From the NCBI GenBank assembly GCA_947471745.1, contig CANJKZ010000400.1, positions 310,001-374,000 of the forward strand: a DNA stretch of 64,000 nucleotides. The letters are read 5' to 3'. Below the pieces are notes generated by a model. The model was given only the letters and a program-made list of their open reading frames with translations, did no database searches and was not told the origin of the DNA. This document shows positions 22,133 to 34,100 of the stretch, in pieces. Position numbers and translations under genes: made by a program. The DNA comes from Closterium sp. Naga37s-1 (Eukaryota > Streptophyta > Zygnematophyceae > Desmidiales > Closteriaceae). The stretch's first letter is position 1, and each line of letters starts with the position of its first letter.

Positions 22133-25100
22133 GTATGCTTATCCTTTTCAAATCTAATAGTAAGCTTCAGCACTGATCATAGCACTCATTTAGCACTTTA
22201 TTTTCACCTGTCTGTATCACTCACCACTGATCTCAAGTCGCGTTATCTTCTACCAAGCCGCGTGCGTCTTAGTCTCCTATTCTGCCCCCACCCTTGGATC
22301 CTTCCCTAGCAGGGACATCCCTGGCCGTGGCATCTCATGACAAGCGGGGGGGAACAGTTGGGACAACAAGTGGTGACGACGCAGTGTCTAACGCTGCAAG
22401 CAACGCCATGGGAACCCAGTCGGTCGTTTTCAGGCATCGCAGCCTGCTCAGCTCCACCCCGCCAGAGCCCCTGCCTGTTGAACCTCCCGCCTCGCAGCAG
22501 ACTGCTACCAGCCTGTTCAGCTCCACCTCACCACAGCCCTTACCCTTGCCCATTGACCCTCTTGACTCTCTGCCGACTGCCACGAGCTTTGGTGGCGGAG
22601 GAGAAATGAGCCCTCCCCCCCCCCCCCACCTTCTCCTCCTTCGGGGGAAGGTTGTAGCTGCTGTTGTGACTGTGGCTGTGGCAATGGCAATGGTGGTGGG
22701 GATGGGTCCAACGGCGGGGACAATGGCAATGGTGGTGGGAATGGCAATGGCGGGAATGGCGGTGGTGATGGCGGTGTCATTGGTGGCATCTGGTCGCATG
22801 TGGCCTCGTGGCTCCACATTCTTGGCAGTGATGGGGGCAATGGCGGTGGTGGAGGGGACGGGGGCAACGGCAACGGCAACGGTGATGGCAATGGCAATGG
22901 CGACGGTAACGGCAATGGTTGTTGCTGCTGCTCCTGCTGCTGCTGTGGCAACAGCAACGGTAATGGCAATGGGAACAGTTGCGGTAACGGCAATGGCAAC
23001 GGTAACAATATCAACAATGTCTATCTCAATGGCAATGGAAACGCCAACGGAAACGGCAACGGAACGGAAACGGCAATGGGAACGGTAATGGGAACGGTAA
23101 TGGGAACGGGAATGGCAATGGCTGTTGTTGCTGCTGCTGCTGTGGCAACGGCAACGGCAACGGCAACAGCAACAGCAACGGCAACGGCAATGGCAATGGC
23201 AATGGCAACGGTAACAACAACATCAATTTCAGCAGCAACGGCAACGGAAACGGCAACGGAAACGGCAATAGAAATGGAAACGGTGATGGGAATGGGAACG
23301 GCAATGGCAATGGCAATGGCTGCTGCTGCTGCTGTGGCAACGGCAATGGCAACGGCAACAGTAACAACAACAACAACAATGTCAACAGCAACGGCAATGG
23401 AAACGGCAACGGAAACGGTAACGGCAACGGAGACGGTGATGGGAATGGGAACTGCAATGGCAATGGCTGCTGCTGCTGCTGCTGCTGCTGCTGTGGCAAC
23501 GACAATGGCAACGGCAACGGTAACAACAACAACAATGTCAACAGCAACGGCAATGGAAACGGCAACGGAAACGGTGATGGGAATGGGAACGGCAATGGCA
23601 ATGGCTGCTGCTGCTGCTGCTGTGGCAACGATAATGGCAACGGCAACGGCAACGGCAACGGAAACGGAAACGGAAACGGAAACGGAAACGGAAACGGAAA
23701 CGGAAACGGAAATGGTAATGGCAATGGCAACGGTGATGGGAACGGGAACGGCAATGGCAATGGCTGCTCCTGCTGCTGTGGCAACGGCAACGGTAACAAC
23801 AACAACAATGTCAACAGCAATGGCGACGGCAACGGCAATGGCAATGGCAATGGCAATGGCTGCTGCTGCTGTAATGGCAATGGCAACGGTGATGGGAACG
23901 GCAATGGCAACGGTGGTGACGGTGGGTCTGGCATTCACGGCATCGGCTTCATTCACAGCAAGTTCAGCGCCCACAGCAACAGCAGCAGTGCCAGCCGTGC
24001 CAGCCGTGCTAGCAGGGCTATCAGGGCTAGCAGGGTCAGTAATGCACATGTCAACCGCCTCACTTGACCAGGAAAGCTGTACTGATTGCTTGTTGTTGCT
24101 TTGTGTTTCCCAGCATCTGATGTTTTCCAGGTGCATATAATGAAGGCTTCATGCACCACAGCAAGTTTTGTAATTCTGTTCTCTTGTGTTCACTTGACAC
24201 AGCAATCTGCAGGGTGTAACGGTGCAGATTTTGTCTCATGCACTCACTGTGAAAGCCTAAGTTCTATGTGCGGGAAGCATGGAACGGGTGGGGCATATGG
24301 GATGACTTGGGTGGGAAGGGAAACAGGGTATGGGTTGGTAACCGGGCATGTGTGGGAAACATGGCATGGGTGGGAAACATGGAATGATGGGGAACATGGC
24401 ACTGGTGGGAAGCATGGAAAAGGTGGGGCATATGGGATGACTTGGGTGGGAAGGGAAACGGGGTATGGGTTGGTAACCGGGTATGGGTGGGAAACATGGC
24501 ATGGGTGGGAAACATGGAATGATGGGGAACATGGCAGTGGTGGGAAGCATGATGTGGGTGGGAAGCATGGTATGGGTGATAAAGATGTGTCCTCCAGCCA
24601 TGGGTGTTCGTTTGTTTCTGTTGCTACAGCAGCTGTTGCCAGTGTGGTTACCGCAGCTGCAACGCCAATGGCAACGGCTGTGGGAGCATCTGTGGTTCGT
24701 GCTGCCGCGTCAACGCCGCAGCTAAGGCTGTTGGAAGGCCGGTGGCTGCTGCTGCTGGTGACAAACTTGAAAACAAGCAGAACTGTCAGAATACTGAACG
24801 AGAATGATTGAATTGAACAGAAAGTTGGGTACAGGTACTAACCATAATTGGGTTGTACCCCTGATTGGCTACCCCACTACAGCCCACACAATGTAAGCAC
24901 TATAGCAGTCTGACACACTCCCATAGGCAAAGTGGGGGAGAACAAGTGGTCACAAGACCAGTCAAGAAAAGCAAAGCAAGCTCAGGGTGGATCACGAAGT
25001 CACCATACATTCCGAGCACAAGCAAATGGACACAAGACCAGTTCACATGCAGAGTTATATAAAAGAGAACAAACCGTACAATGATCATACCCTAACAAGA

Positions 25101-28100
25101 GTAAGCATGCAGGTATGTACATCGACCACAGTACAAGCGAAGTCACGTAGTGAGCAAATGAGGCAAAGTAGGCACAACGCCTAAAACAGTACAGAAACGC
25201 TGATCATCCCCAGACTGAAGTGCCTTGGTGAATATATCAGCAGTGTTGGCCTGAGTGGCCATGTAAGCAAGACGAAGCTGACCACGCTGCTGCAACTCTC
25301 GAGCAAGGAAGTAATGCAGAGCGATGTGCTTCGTTCTGTGCTCCAGTCTGTGCTCCTGACAGAAGGCAATCATGGCCTTCTTGTCTACGTACAGAACTGG
25401 AGAAGAACGAGGCCGCTCTCCCAAGTCGGCCAGCAGGTAGGTGAGCCAGCGTAACTCCTGTGCAGCCATGGCCCCTGCGTAGATCTCAGCCTCACAACTG
25501 GAACTGGGAACAGAAGACGAGCGGGTAGACCGCCAAGAAACAGAGCAGGAGCCAAGGTCGAAGGTGTAACCCTGTGACGACCACTGTGTAGCCAAGTTGT
25601 CAACCCAAGAAGCGTCTGCGAGTCCAGTGAGGACAACTGGACCCCGTCCTCCAAGCACGAGCCCCATACCCGAAGTACAGCACAAGTAGTGCAACCCTGT
25701 CAAACTAACGAACAAAAATGAATGAACTATGAAAGAGTTTGGTACAAGTACTAACCCTAATTGGGTTGTACCCCTTATAGGCTACCCCACTATTGCCCAC
25801 ACAATATGTAAGCACTATTAAATTCTGACACACCCCCATAAACAAAGTGGGGGAGAACAAGTGGTCACAAGACCAATCAAGAAAAGCAAAGCAAGCTCAG
25901 GGTGGATCACAAAGTCACCACACAGTCCGAGCACAAGCAAAGGGCTACAAGGCCAGCTCACATGCAGAGTTATATAAAAGAGAACAAACAATACAGTGAT
26001 CATACCCTAGCAAGTGTAAGCATGCAGGTATATATATAGATCACAGTACAAGCAAAGTCACGTAGTGAGCAAGTGCGGCAAAGTAGGCACAAGGCCTAAC
26101 ACAGTAGAGAAGCGCTGATGATCACCAGGCGGAAGTGCCTTGGTGAATATATCAGCAGTGTTGGCCCTAGTGGCCACGTACGCAAGACGAAGCTGGCCAC
26201 GCTGCTGCAACTCTCGAGCAAGGAAGTATCGCAGAGCGATATGCTTCGTTCTGTGCTCCAGTCTGTGCTCCTGACACAAGGCAATCATGGCCTTGTTGTC
26301 TACGTACAGAACTGGAGGCGAACGAGGCTGCTCTCCCAAGTCAATCAGCAGGTAGGTGAGCCAGCGTAGCTCCTGTGCAGCCATGGCCCCTGCGTAGATC
26401 TCAGCCTCACAACTGGAGCTGAGAACCAAAGACGAGCGGGTAGACCGCCAGGAAACAGAGCCGGAACCGAGGCTGAAGGTGTAACCCTGTGACGACCACT
26501 GCGTAGCTGAGTTGTCAACCCAAGAAGCGTCTGCGTGACCAGTGAGGACAACTGGACCCCGTCCTCCAAGCACGAGCCCCATGCCCGACGTACTGCACAA
26601 GTAACACAGTACCCTCTTCGCAGCATCCCAGTGCACCTTTCGGTGCCTACCAGGAGCCACGTAACGAGCCAAGAGGCTGAGAGGGTACGCGAGGTCAGGT
26701 CGTGTGCACGTCATCAGGTACATGAGGCAACCCACAAGCTCTGGGTACGGAACACTCGGCTCTACGGAGTCGTCCGAAGGTGGAGCTGAGAGAGAGTGGC
26801 CGGTACACAGAGGAGTGGGCTGTGGCGAGGAGAATTGGAAACGGAAGCGCTGAATGACCTGGTGCACCATGTGTGACTAAGTCAGTGTGATGGTGCGCCG
26901 TGCTCTGTTCCGGGTGATCTGCAAGCCAAGATAGCTGCGCAGTTCACCCAGGTCAGTGCAGGTGTGTCTCTTTTGTAGCTCCGACTTCACAAGGGCCAGT
27001 GCCTCAGTGTCAGCAGTGGCAAAAACCAAGTCGTCGACGTACACAAGGATGTAGAACGGCGGCAGCAAAGTGTCGATGCGCAGAAACAGCGACGGGTCAG
27101 CAGAGAAAGGAGCAAACTTAAGCGCCGCAAGCGTCGTCCTCAGTGTGTCGTGCCACTCGCGAGGCGCCTGGCGGAGACCGTAGACTGGCCGTCGGAGGCT
27201 CCAGTGGGTACCTGCAGGAAACGACTCAGTGAAGCAAGGTGGGCGGCGCAGCCAGATCTCCTCGTGCAGGCTGCCCTGCAAGAAAGCTGTACTGAAGTCC
27301 AGAGAGTGCAACTCGTAGTCACGCTGAGCAGCGACGTGCAGCAACACCCGAAGAGTAGTAATCTTTGGGGTGAGGGAGAAGGTCTGGAATTAGTCGACCC
27401 CCTGTCGCTGACTGAAGCCTCTAGCAACGTAACGCGCCTTGAAGGCAGGCCGAGAACCCGGCGGCCGCTTCACCCTGAAAATCCACATGCCATCGACTAT
27501 GTTCGCCCCAGACGGGGGAACTGCGTCGACGTAAGTGCCTGTGGACTTCCAGGATGCCATCTCGGCATCCATGGCTGCCTGTCACGAAGAGGAGTAGGAA
27601 CCCGTAATCGCCTCTGCATCAGAGCGCGGGGTCGGGATGTCTGGTGCATCCGGGTCTCCCTCAGGGGCAAGCAGCATGGAAGCGAAATGAGGTACAGCAA
27701 CTGCAAAGCACTCAAAGTCCTCCTGCCTGTCCTCAAGGACGTCCGTGCCAAGAGCACACTCACCCCCGACGGACGGAGGACTGGCAGACTCAGACTCAGC
27801 AACAAGAGAAGTGGCGTAGTCTAGACGATAGGCAGCAGCTAAGTCAACCAGCTCAGCAACGAGGGAAGACGCAGCAATGGACTCAAAATAAGGGTCAGTG
27901 ACAACAATGGCGAGGAGACGAGAGACAGTGGGGTTGGCTGCATGAGCGCGGTCAGACTCAGGGTCAAGGACGGCAGGAAGAGAGGAGTCAGAAGGGAGCG
28001 GTAGAGGAACACGCAGTGGAATAGAGGAAGGACAAAGTGCCATAGCGTGGGTGCCTGGGAAAGGAGGAGGACGCAGACGAGGAACGCGACGACCAGTGCG

Positions 28101-31100
28101 AACAGGGGAGGCAAGACAAGACGCAGGGTGACGACGCTCTGTAAGACTGCCAGCCTGCTCAGTGTAAGGAGAAGGAGCAGGTAGTGCAGAGGGTGGCTGT
28201 AACAGTGGCTGCGACTTTTCAGGCGGTGGGGCGGCCAGTAAGGGAGGAGTAAGGCCAGGAGAAGACGGGACACCAAGAACCTTCTGAAGCAGGGGAATGA
28301 AGTACGGTCGTGACCGCACAATGCCTCCAGCACCAGTACCACCAGACACAGCACCCCCAGCTCCAGCACCTCCAGCTCCAGGGTCAACAGCTCCAGCTCC
28401 TCCAGCTCCTCCAGCTCCAGCGCCTCCCGCGCCAGGGCCTCTAGCTCTAGCGCCACAAGCTTCAGCTCCACCAGGCTCTGTAGGGTCTCCAGCTCCAGTG
28501 CCCCCAACACCACCAGTCCCGGCAGCTCCAGTACCCCTGGTACGAGCACCTCCAGGACTAGCAGCTGCATCACCTCCGGTACCACCAGCTCCATTAGTAA
28601 CTCCAGCACCTAAAGCTCCCATGTCTCCAGCGGCAGAGTCTCCAGCTCCAGCAGCTCCACTCCGAAGGCGTGTGTGCTGAGTAAACCACTTGCACAGCTG
28701 CTGCGGGGAGAAAGGCTCCGGCCGGGGAGATAGTCGTTGCGAAGCACCCGCAGGACCTCCAGAAGAAGCAGTACCCCGAGGCTCAGCACCCCCAGACTCC
28801 GCACCCTCAGACTCAGCACCCCCAGGCCCCACACCCTCAGGCTTAGCACCCTCAGACTCCGCACCCCCAAGCTCAGCACCCCCAGGATCAGCACCCCCAC
28901 GCTCAGCACCCCCAGACCCGGCACCCTCAAACTCGGAACCCCCAGACTCTGCACCCCCAGGCTCCGCACACCCAGACGCAGCACCTCGAGCAGCACCTGA
29001 GCCGACAGCTACCTCAGCAGGCACAGTACCAAGGAGAGGGTCTACTTGAGACACACCTGAGGGAGCAGGACCTTTGGGGGGGGAGGGGGTCTACCGAAGG
29101 GGGACCTAGAGCCAGGAAGAGCGGCGGGGGTGGGGGAGGGGCAGAGCGGTAGGGGAAGAGACGGTACAAGGGAACCGACTCGTCAAACGTGACGTCCTGA
29201 GAGGGGATGACACGGCACGAGGTGGGGTGGTAAAACTGCCAGCCAGGCGCGTCAGGGACAAAGCCAAGGAAGACGCAGGGAACAGCACGAGCGGAGAGCT
29301 TGTTCACAGAAGTATCACGAACAAAGGCACGAGAGCCCCAGACCCAAAACACCGACGCATCACCAATCTTCCCCGTCCAACGCAGTGTAGGCGAGGTCTC
29401 CGGCAAGGAGACACGGGAACAGAGGTTGAGCTGATGCACAGCATACCGGACCGCAAACGGCAACAGAAAATGGGGGGCAGCCGCATGGATCATGGAGGTA
29501 CGAGCGACCTCCATGACTAAGCCAATGCTGTCTTAGCAACCCCATTTTGCTGAGGAGAGGCCGGAAGCGTGAACGACTGGAGAATACCCTCCCCACGACA
29601 TAAGTCCCGCAAGAGGTCGGAGGAGAACTCACCACCTCTGTCAGAGTGCAGACGCAGGACAGGAAGGTCCTCGCGGAACCGCTCGCGGAGCTGGAGACGG
29701 ACTGCACGGATCTAAGGGATCAAGACATCAGGGACCTCACCCTTGTTGCGCAAGGGGAAGACCGTGGTGTAACGCGTATATTCGTCAACAACCAGCAGGA
29801 AGTAGCGCTCGCGGTCCTGTCCACTGACGCGGGCTGGGCCCCACACGTCTATGTGGAGAGTCTGCAGGGGAGGAGTCGTCGAGGGAAACGAGGAGGAGTG
29901 AGGAGCGGCGCGCTGCCGCCCCTCGAGGCAAGGAAGGCAGGGCGGGGCAGGCGAGGGCGGGAGGGGAGGAAGAGACCTGGGAAGACCAGAGAGAAGGAGG
30001 CGAGAGTGCATGCCACGAAGGCATGGCAGGGAGGGGTGACCAAGGCGGTGGTGCCACAAGAGAGTCTGGTGCGACATGAGGCGACACGAGCAAGGGAGTG
30101 CTACTGGACCTGACGTGGACACCTGGGCAGACGCAGCTACCTGAGGAGGCTCAGTAGCCACTGTGTCCAGACTCGACCCTGGCCGACGTGTGAACGTGGC
30201 CAGGTGATGGCCCGTCCATGTACACGTGCAGATCGACACACGCTGACCCGCAGGAGTGGTGGTAGTGACCATCGCATCCTGGAGGGCAGCGGTACTCACC
30301 AAGTTCGTAGAGAACGAGGGGAGGTGAAGGCCTGACAGTGAGCCGGACGGAATGGCCGGACACGGGAGCACAGTGGAGGAACGGGCGAGGACTGGGCCCC
30401 CGGAGGGGTCAGCCAGCCTGACCGGTACAAGTGCAGAGAGAGGAGTGAGGGTGGTGCTATCGCGATAGAAACAGCGTGAGGCACCTGAATCAAGTGTGAA
30501 GGTGTGCAAGGCCTCAGCAGGCGCAGTACCAGGGAGAACAGACTCACTAGCACCTAGAGCAGCAGCCTCTATACCTGGGTCTGGCAGCACAAACAGGTAA
30601 CAGTCACCCTCAGCACTAACAAACTAAGCATACATAGCAGCAAGGATAGCATCATAGTCTAGGTCAAAGATAGCAACTCCAGACCTAAGCAGCTTTGCCC
30701 AGCGGGGGCGCTCGGCCTCGTCACCAAACTCTGTGCGCCAAGCGTCATCGAGGTGGGAGAAGCACCGGTGCTGAGTGTGAGGCTTCCCGCATGTCTGACC
30801 AGCACGGTCACCCGTGCGAATGACATACGGGCAGCTACCGCTACCCCCGACGCCCCACGCTAAGCAAACCACTCACGAAGCTGCTGGGGCGACAGGGTCT
30901 TGCTCCGACGCTGCTGCTGCTGCTGCCTCTAGCCACCGCCAGAACCTCCACGCTGAGTAGCTCCAGCCCGACCGCCACCACTCCCATTGCCGCCACTACC
31001 GCCACCCCCACCGCTGCCACCACCGCCGCCACCAAAGCCCCCACTCCCGCCACCACTCCCACTACCGCCACCACCTCCACTTGCGCCACCACCTCCACTG

Positions 31101-34100
31101 CTGCCCCCACCACCACCCCCGCTGCCACCGCCACCACTCCCACCGCTGCCACCACCTCCACTACCTCCACCACCTCCACTGCCGCCCCCACTACCACTCC
31201 CGCTGCCACCTCCACCACTCTTGCCACCCTTGAGTCAGGTTGATGGTGCGCCGTGCTCTGTCCCGGGTGATATGCAAGCCAAGATAGCTACGCAGCTCAC
31301 CCAGGTCAGCGCAGGTGTGTCTCTTCTGCAGCTCCGACTTCACAAGAGCTAGTGCCTCAGTGTCAGCAGTGGCAAAGACCAAGTCGTCGACATACACAAG
31401 GACGTAGAACGGTGGCAGCGAAGTGTCGGTGCGTAGAAATAGCGATGGGTCAGCAGTCGAAGGAGCAAACCCAAGAGCCGCAAGGGTCGTCCTGAGTCTG
31501 TCGTGCCACTCGTGAGGCGTTTGACGGAGACCGTAGACTGGCCGCCAAAGGCTCCACTGGGTACCTGTGTTAGAATAGTGAACGAATGAGTGACTGAACT
31601 AGCAAGCAGGTGGGTACAAGTAGGAAACCTAAAAGTGTTGTACCCTATATGAACTACCCCACTACAGCCTAGATAGACTATAGCATATAAGTTTGACACA
31701 CCCCCATAGGCAAAGTGGGGGAGAACAAGAGGTCACAAGACCACTCAAGAAAGGCAAAGCAAGCTCAGGGTGGATCACAAAGTCACCACGCAGTCTGAGC
31801 ACAAGCAAATGGCCACAAGGCCAGTTCACATGCAGAGTTATATAAAGGAGAACAAACAATACAGTGAACACAACCTAGCAAGTGTAAGCATGCAGGTATA
31901 TGTATAGAGGTCACAGTACAAGCAAAGTCAAGAAGTAAGCAAGTGAGGCACAGTAGGTACAAGGCCTAGAACAGTACAGAAACGCTGATGATCACAAGGC
32001 TGAAGTGCCTTGGTGAAAACATCAGCAGTGTTGGCCTGAGTGGCCACGTAAGCAAGACGAAGCTGGCCACGCTGCTGCAACTCTCAAGCAAGGAAGTAGC
32101 GCAGAGCAATGTGCTTCGTTCTGTGCTCCAGTCTGTGCTCCTGACACAAGGCAATCATGGCCTTGTTGTCGACATACAGAACTGGAGGAGAACGAGGCGG
32201 CTCTCCCAAGTCGGTCAGCAGGTAGGTGAGCCAGCGTAACTCCTGTGCAGCCATGGCCCCAGCGTAGATCTCAGCCTCACACCTGGAGCTGAGAACAGAA
32301 GACGAGCGGGTAGACCGCCAAGAGACAGAACTGGAGCCAAGACTGAAGGTGTAACCCTGTGACGACCGCTGCGTAGCCAAGTCGTCAACCCAGGAAGCGT
32401 CTGCGTGACCAGTGAGGACAACTCGAGCCCGTCCTCCAAGCACGAGCCCCATGCCCGACGTACAGCACAAGTAGCGCAACACCCTCTTCGTAGCATCTCA
32501 GTGCACCCTTTGGTGCCTACCGGGAGCCACGCAGCGTGCCAGAAGGCTGAGAGGGTATGCGAGGTCAGGTCGTGTGCAAGTCATCAGGTACATGAGGCAG
32601 CCCACAAGCTCTGGATACGGGCCACTCGGCTCTACGGACTCGTTCGAAGGTGGAGCTGAGAGCGAGTGACCGGTAGGCAGAGGAGTGGACTGTGGCGAGG
32701 AGTACATGAAGCCGAATTGCTGAAGGACCTGCTGCACCATGTGTGATTGAGTCAAGGTAATGGTGCGCCAAGCTCTGTCCCGGGTGATCCGCAAGCCAAT
32801 ATAGCTTGTCAGCTCACCCAGGTCTGTGCACGTGTGTCTCTTCTGCAGCTCGGACTTCACGTGGGCGAGTGCCTCAGTGTCAGCAGTAGCAAAGACCAAG
32901 TCGTCTACGTACACGAGAACGTAGAACGGCGGCAGAGTGGTGTCAGTGCGTAAAAACAGCGACGGGTCAGCAGTGGAAGGAGCAAAACCAAGAGTAGCAA
33001 GAGTCGGGGTGCTTGGCGGAGACCGTAGACTGGCCGCCGGAGGCTCCACTGGGTACCAGCAGGAAACGACCCAGTGAAGCTAGGTGGGCGGCGCAACCAG
33101 ATCTCCTCGTGCAGGCTGCCCTGTAGGAAGGCTGTGCTGGAGTCAAGCGAGTGTAGCTCGTAGTCACGCTGAGCGGCGACGTGCAGCAGCACCCGAAGAG
33201 TGGTCATCTTCGGGGTAGGGGAGAAGATCTGGAAGAAGTCAACTCCCTGTCGCTGACTGAAGCCTCGTGCAACATAACGCGCCTTGAAGACAGGCGGAGA
33301 ACCCGGCGGCCGCTTCACCCTGAAGATCCACATGCCACTGACGATGTTCGCCCGAGGCGGGAGAACCTCGTCGACGTAGGTGCCTGTGGACTTCCAGGAA
33401 GCCATCTCGGCGTCCATGGCTGCCTGCCAGTGAGAGGAGTAGGGACCCTCTATCGCCTCTGCGTAAGAGCGCGGGGTCGGGATGTCTGGTGCATCCGGGT
33501 CTCCCTCAGGGGCAAGCAGCATGGACACGAGATGAGGTGCAGCAGCGGCAAAGCACTCAAACTCCTCCTGTCTGTCCTTAAAAACGTCCGTGCCAAGAGC
33601 ACACTCACCCCCAACGGACAGAAGACAGACAGAAGCAGACGCAGACTGAGCAACAAGACTAGTGGCGTAGTCTAGGCGACAGGCTGCAGCAAAGTCAACA
33701 AGCTCAGCAACGAGAGCAGAGGCAGCAGTGGACTCAAACAAAGGGCCAGTGACAGCAGTGGCCAGAAAGCGCGTGACAGTAGGACTAGCAGCACGAATGG
33801 AGTCAGACTCCGGGTCAGCAAGTGCAGGAAGAGGGGACGCAGGAGGGGACGGCAGAGGGACACGCTGTGGAGCAGTGGAAGGACGCAGAGTCAAAGAGTG
33901 AGTGCCGGGGACAGAAGGAGGATGCTGACGCGGAACACAACGACCAGTGCGAACAGCGCGGACAGGCAACTCAGAACGAGACTCAGGTGACGCAGGACGT
34001 GACTAAGGCTCACGACGCTCCGTAAGGCCTCTAGTCGGTCCAGAGTAAGGAGAAGGACCAGGCAGTGGAGAGGCCGGCTGGGACTGCGACTGTGACTGGA

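Larger units (their letters stand above)
25698..31234 (-). mobile_element. Copia element III, 5'-truncated, nested in II
   Basis: The 3' LTR is at 25698-25830 (133 bp, TGTCAAAC...TTCTGACA) with a purine tract TATGGGGGTG inside it. The minus-strand body runs from RNase H back to the Gly-rich part of Gag, where it stops abruptly at about 31234 against RT sequence of element II. No 5' LTR is present, and a stretch of II is missing at the same point, so a single deletion probably removed both. Confidence 0.83.

Noticed and set aside
22630..23088. Continuation of the exon 2 frame as Met/Ala/Val/Thr-rich sequence
   Set aside because: Downstream of the C13 run this frame is the shadow of the Asn-Gly frame; unit changes are non-silent in it.
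23021..24136. Long antisense open frames (Val/Ala/Ile-rich or Pro/Leu-rich) over the Asn-Gly repeat
   Set aside because: A stop-free hexanucleotide repeat is open in several frames on both strands. Only the Asn-Gly/Cys frame has mostly silent variation and joins the flanking exons by proper splice sites.
24270..24560. CRISPR-like array
   Set aside because: The repeats are contiguous higher-order units without unique spacers, in a eukaryotic intron.
26118..26369. Plus-strand open frames opposite the RNase H regions (also at 31988 and 51161)
   Set aside because: They recur at the same place in every element only because the underlying Pol sequence recurs. They carry no independent evidence.
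30960..31352. Plus-strand poly-Pro frames opposite Gag Gly-rich tracts (also near 36840, 40400, 55880 and 59390)
   Set aside because: They are complements of Gly codons in Gag. The minus-strand frame has the Gag homology.
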